Shown one piece after another: positions 5,168-5,527 of a stretch of 5,527 bases of DNA. The stretch covers positions 1 to 5,527 of the forward strand of contig BJHC01000081.1 in assembly GCA_014191535.1 (NCBI GenBank), written 5' to 3'. Position 1 is the first letter of the stretch. Each line of letters opens with the position of its first letter. The notes under the pieces are model-generated. The model was not told the origin of the DNA, did no database searches, and saw nothing but the letters and a program-made list of their open reading frames with translations. Origin of the DNA: Cyanobium sp. (lineage in GTDB: Bacteria > Cyanobacteriota > Cyanobacteriia > PCC-6307 > Cyanobiaceae). The position numbers were made by a program, and so were the translations under genes.

Positions 5168-5527
5168 ATGGCGACGGAGCCACCCCTGGAGGGCTCCGTC
5201 GGTGCCTATGCCGCCGCCCTGATTCAGGCGCGCCTGCGCCGCCTGGTGGCCCTGCAGGCGGATGTGCTCGCCGATCAGCAGCGGGAGCCCCTGCATCAGA
5301 TGCGGGTGACCTGCCGTCAGCTGCGGGCCACCCTGCAGCAGTTTGCTCCGGCCCTGTGTGTGCCGGATCCCACCGCACCGGAGCGCCTCGCCAAGGTGGG
5401 CCGCCATCTGGGCTGCCGCCGTGACCTCGATGTGCTGCAGCATCGGCTTGAGCACGATTTCGCCCCCCTCCTGCCTGACAAGGAGGCCACGGTGCTGCGC
5501 AAGCTGCTCAAACAGTTGCGGCGGGAG
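5168..5527 (+). CDS. CHAD-domain protein (5' part, runs off right edge)
   Basis: The first 120 codons of a CHAD (conserved histidine alpha-helical domain) protein. CHAD domains are all-helical, rich in conserved His, Arg and Lys, and known to bind inorganic polyphosphate. Visible signatures are EPLHQMRV with CRQLRATLQQF (residues 40-59), matching the family's VHxxRVxxRRLRxxLxxF, and RHLGCRRDLDVL (79-90), matching the LGxxRDxDV motif. The window ends in a basic stretch (LRKLLKQLRRE). The protein starts directly with CHAD, so no CYTH/triphosphatase domain precedes it. I chose the ATG at 5168, with GGAG at 5161-5164. In-frame GTG at 5120 (16 more residues, no Shine-Dalgarno) and TTG at 5102 are alternatives, above which a TAG closes the frame. 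The candidate Pho box and palindrome upstream suggest phosphate control, which would suit a polyphosphate protein. No signal peptide is seen, so it is probably cytoplasmic. Confidence 0.9.
   Translation, partial: MATEPPLEGSVGAYAAALIQARLRRLVALQADVLADQQREPLHQMRVTCRQLRATLQQFAPALCVPDPTAPERLAKVGRHLGCRRDLDVLQHRLEHDFAPLLPDKEATVLRKLLKQLRRE

Noticed and set aside
1..5527. CRISPR array, insertion sequence, tRNA or rRNA
   Set aside because: No regularly spaced repeats, transposase motifs, terminal inverted repeats or tRNA/rRNA-like sequences were seen on either strand.

Overview
The base composition (high GC) and gene content suggest a picocyanobacterium of the Synechococcus/Cyanobium type. Supporting signs are compact spacing, GTG starts, small cyanobacterial-style hypothetical genes, one HIP1 octamer (GCGATCGC at 3162-3169) and a sequence matching the cyanobacterial Pho-box pattern. 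This assignment is an inference, because no rRNA or marker gene is present.

Layout from left to right. Positions 1-746 (minus) hold the N-terminal two thirds or so of a secreted phytase-like esterase, cut by the left edge. It overlaps by 13 bp the end of a 637-residue membrane protein on the same strand (734-2647). That protein has an RCK/TrkA-N Rossmann domain, a two-helix pore-like unit and a second RCK module. A 67-bp intergenic region with a near-perfect tandem repeat separates it from a divergent stand-alone cyclic-nucleotide-binding-domain protein (2715-3098, plus). That gene converges on a CorA-type Mg2+/Co2+ transporter (3095-4213, minus), and the two stop codons share TTAA. From 4214 to 4349 there is a gene-free stretch. 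Two overlapping small plus-strand reading frames follow (4350-4535, a one-helix membrane peptide; 4507-4677, a soluble 56-residue peptide). The second ends inside a convincing intrinsic terminator. A small hypothetical minus-strand gene (4705-5055) comes next. A short divergent regulatory region then leads to a CHAD-domain protein (plus, from about 5168), cut by the right edge.

How the genes may work together. The centre is an ion-transport and ion-sensing group: an RCK channel-like protein, a lone cNMP-type sensor domain and CorA. The flanks have a phosphate flavour: a phytase-like esterase on the left and, on the right, a CHAD protein of a polyphosphate-binding family with a candidate Pho box upstream. 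Mg2+ and K+ are the usual counter-ions of polyphosphate, so a link between the two themes is plausible, but nothing in the sequence proves it.

The points most worth a second look are the candidate Pho box plus palindrome before the CHAD gene, the terminator whose hairpin and U-tract are made from the last codons of a small gene, and the RCK-pore-RCK protein whose pore loop keeps the flanks but not the K+ selectivity filter.
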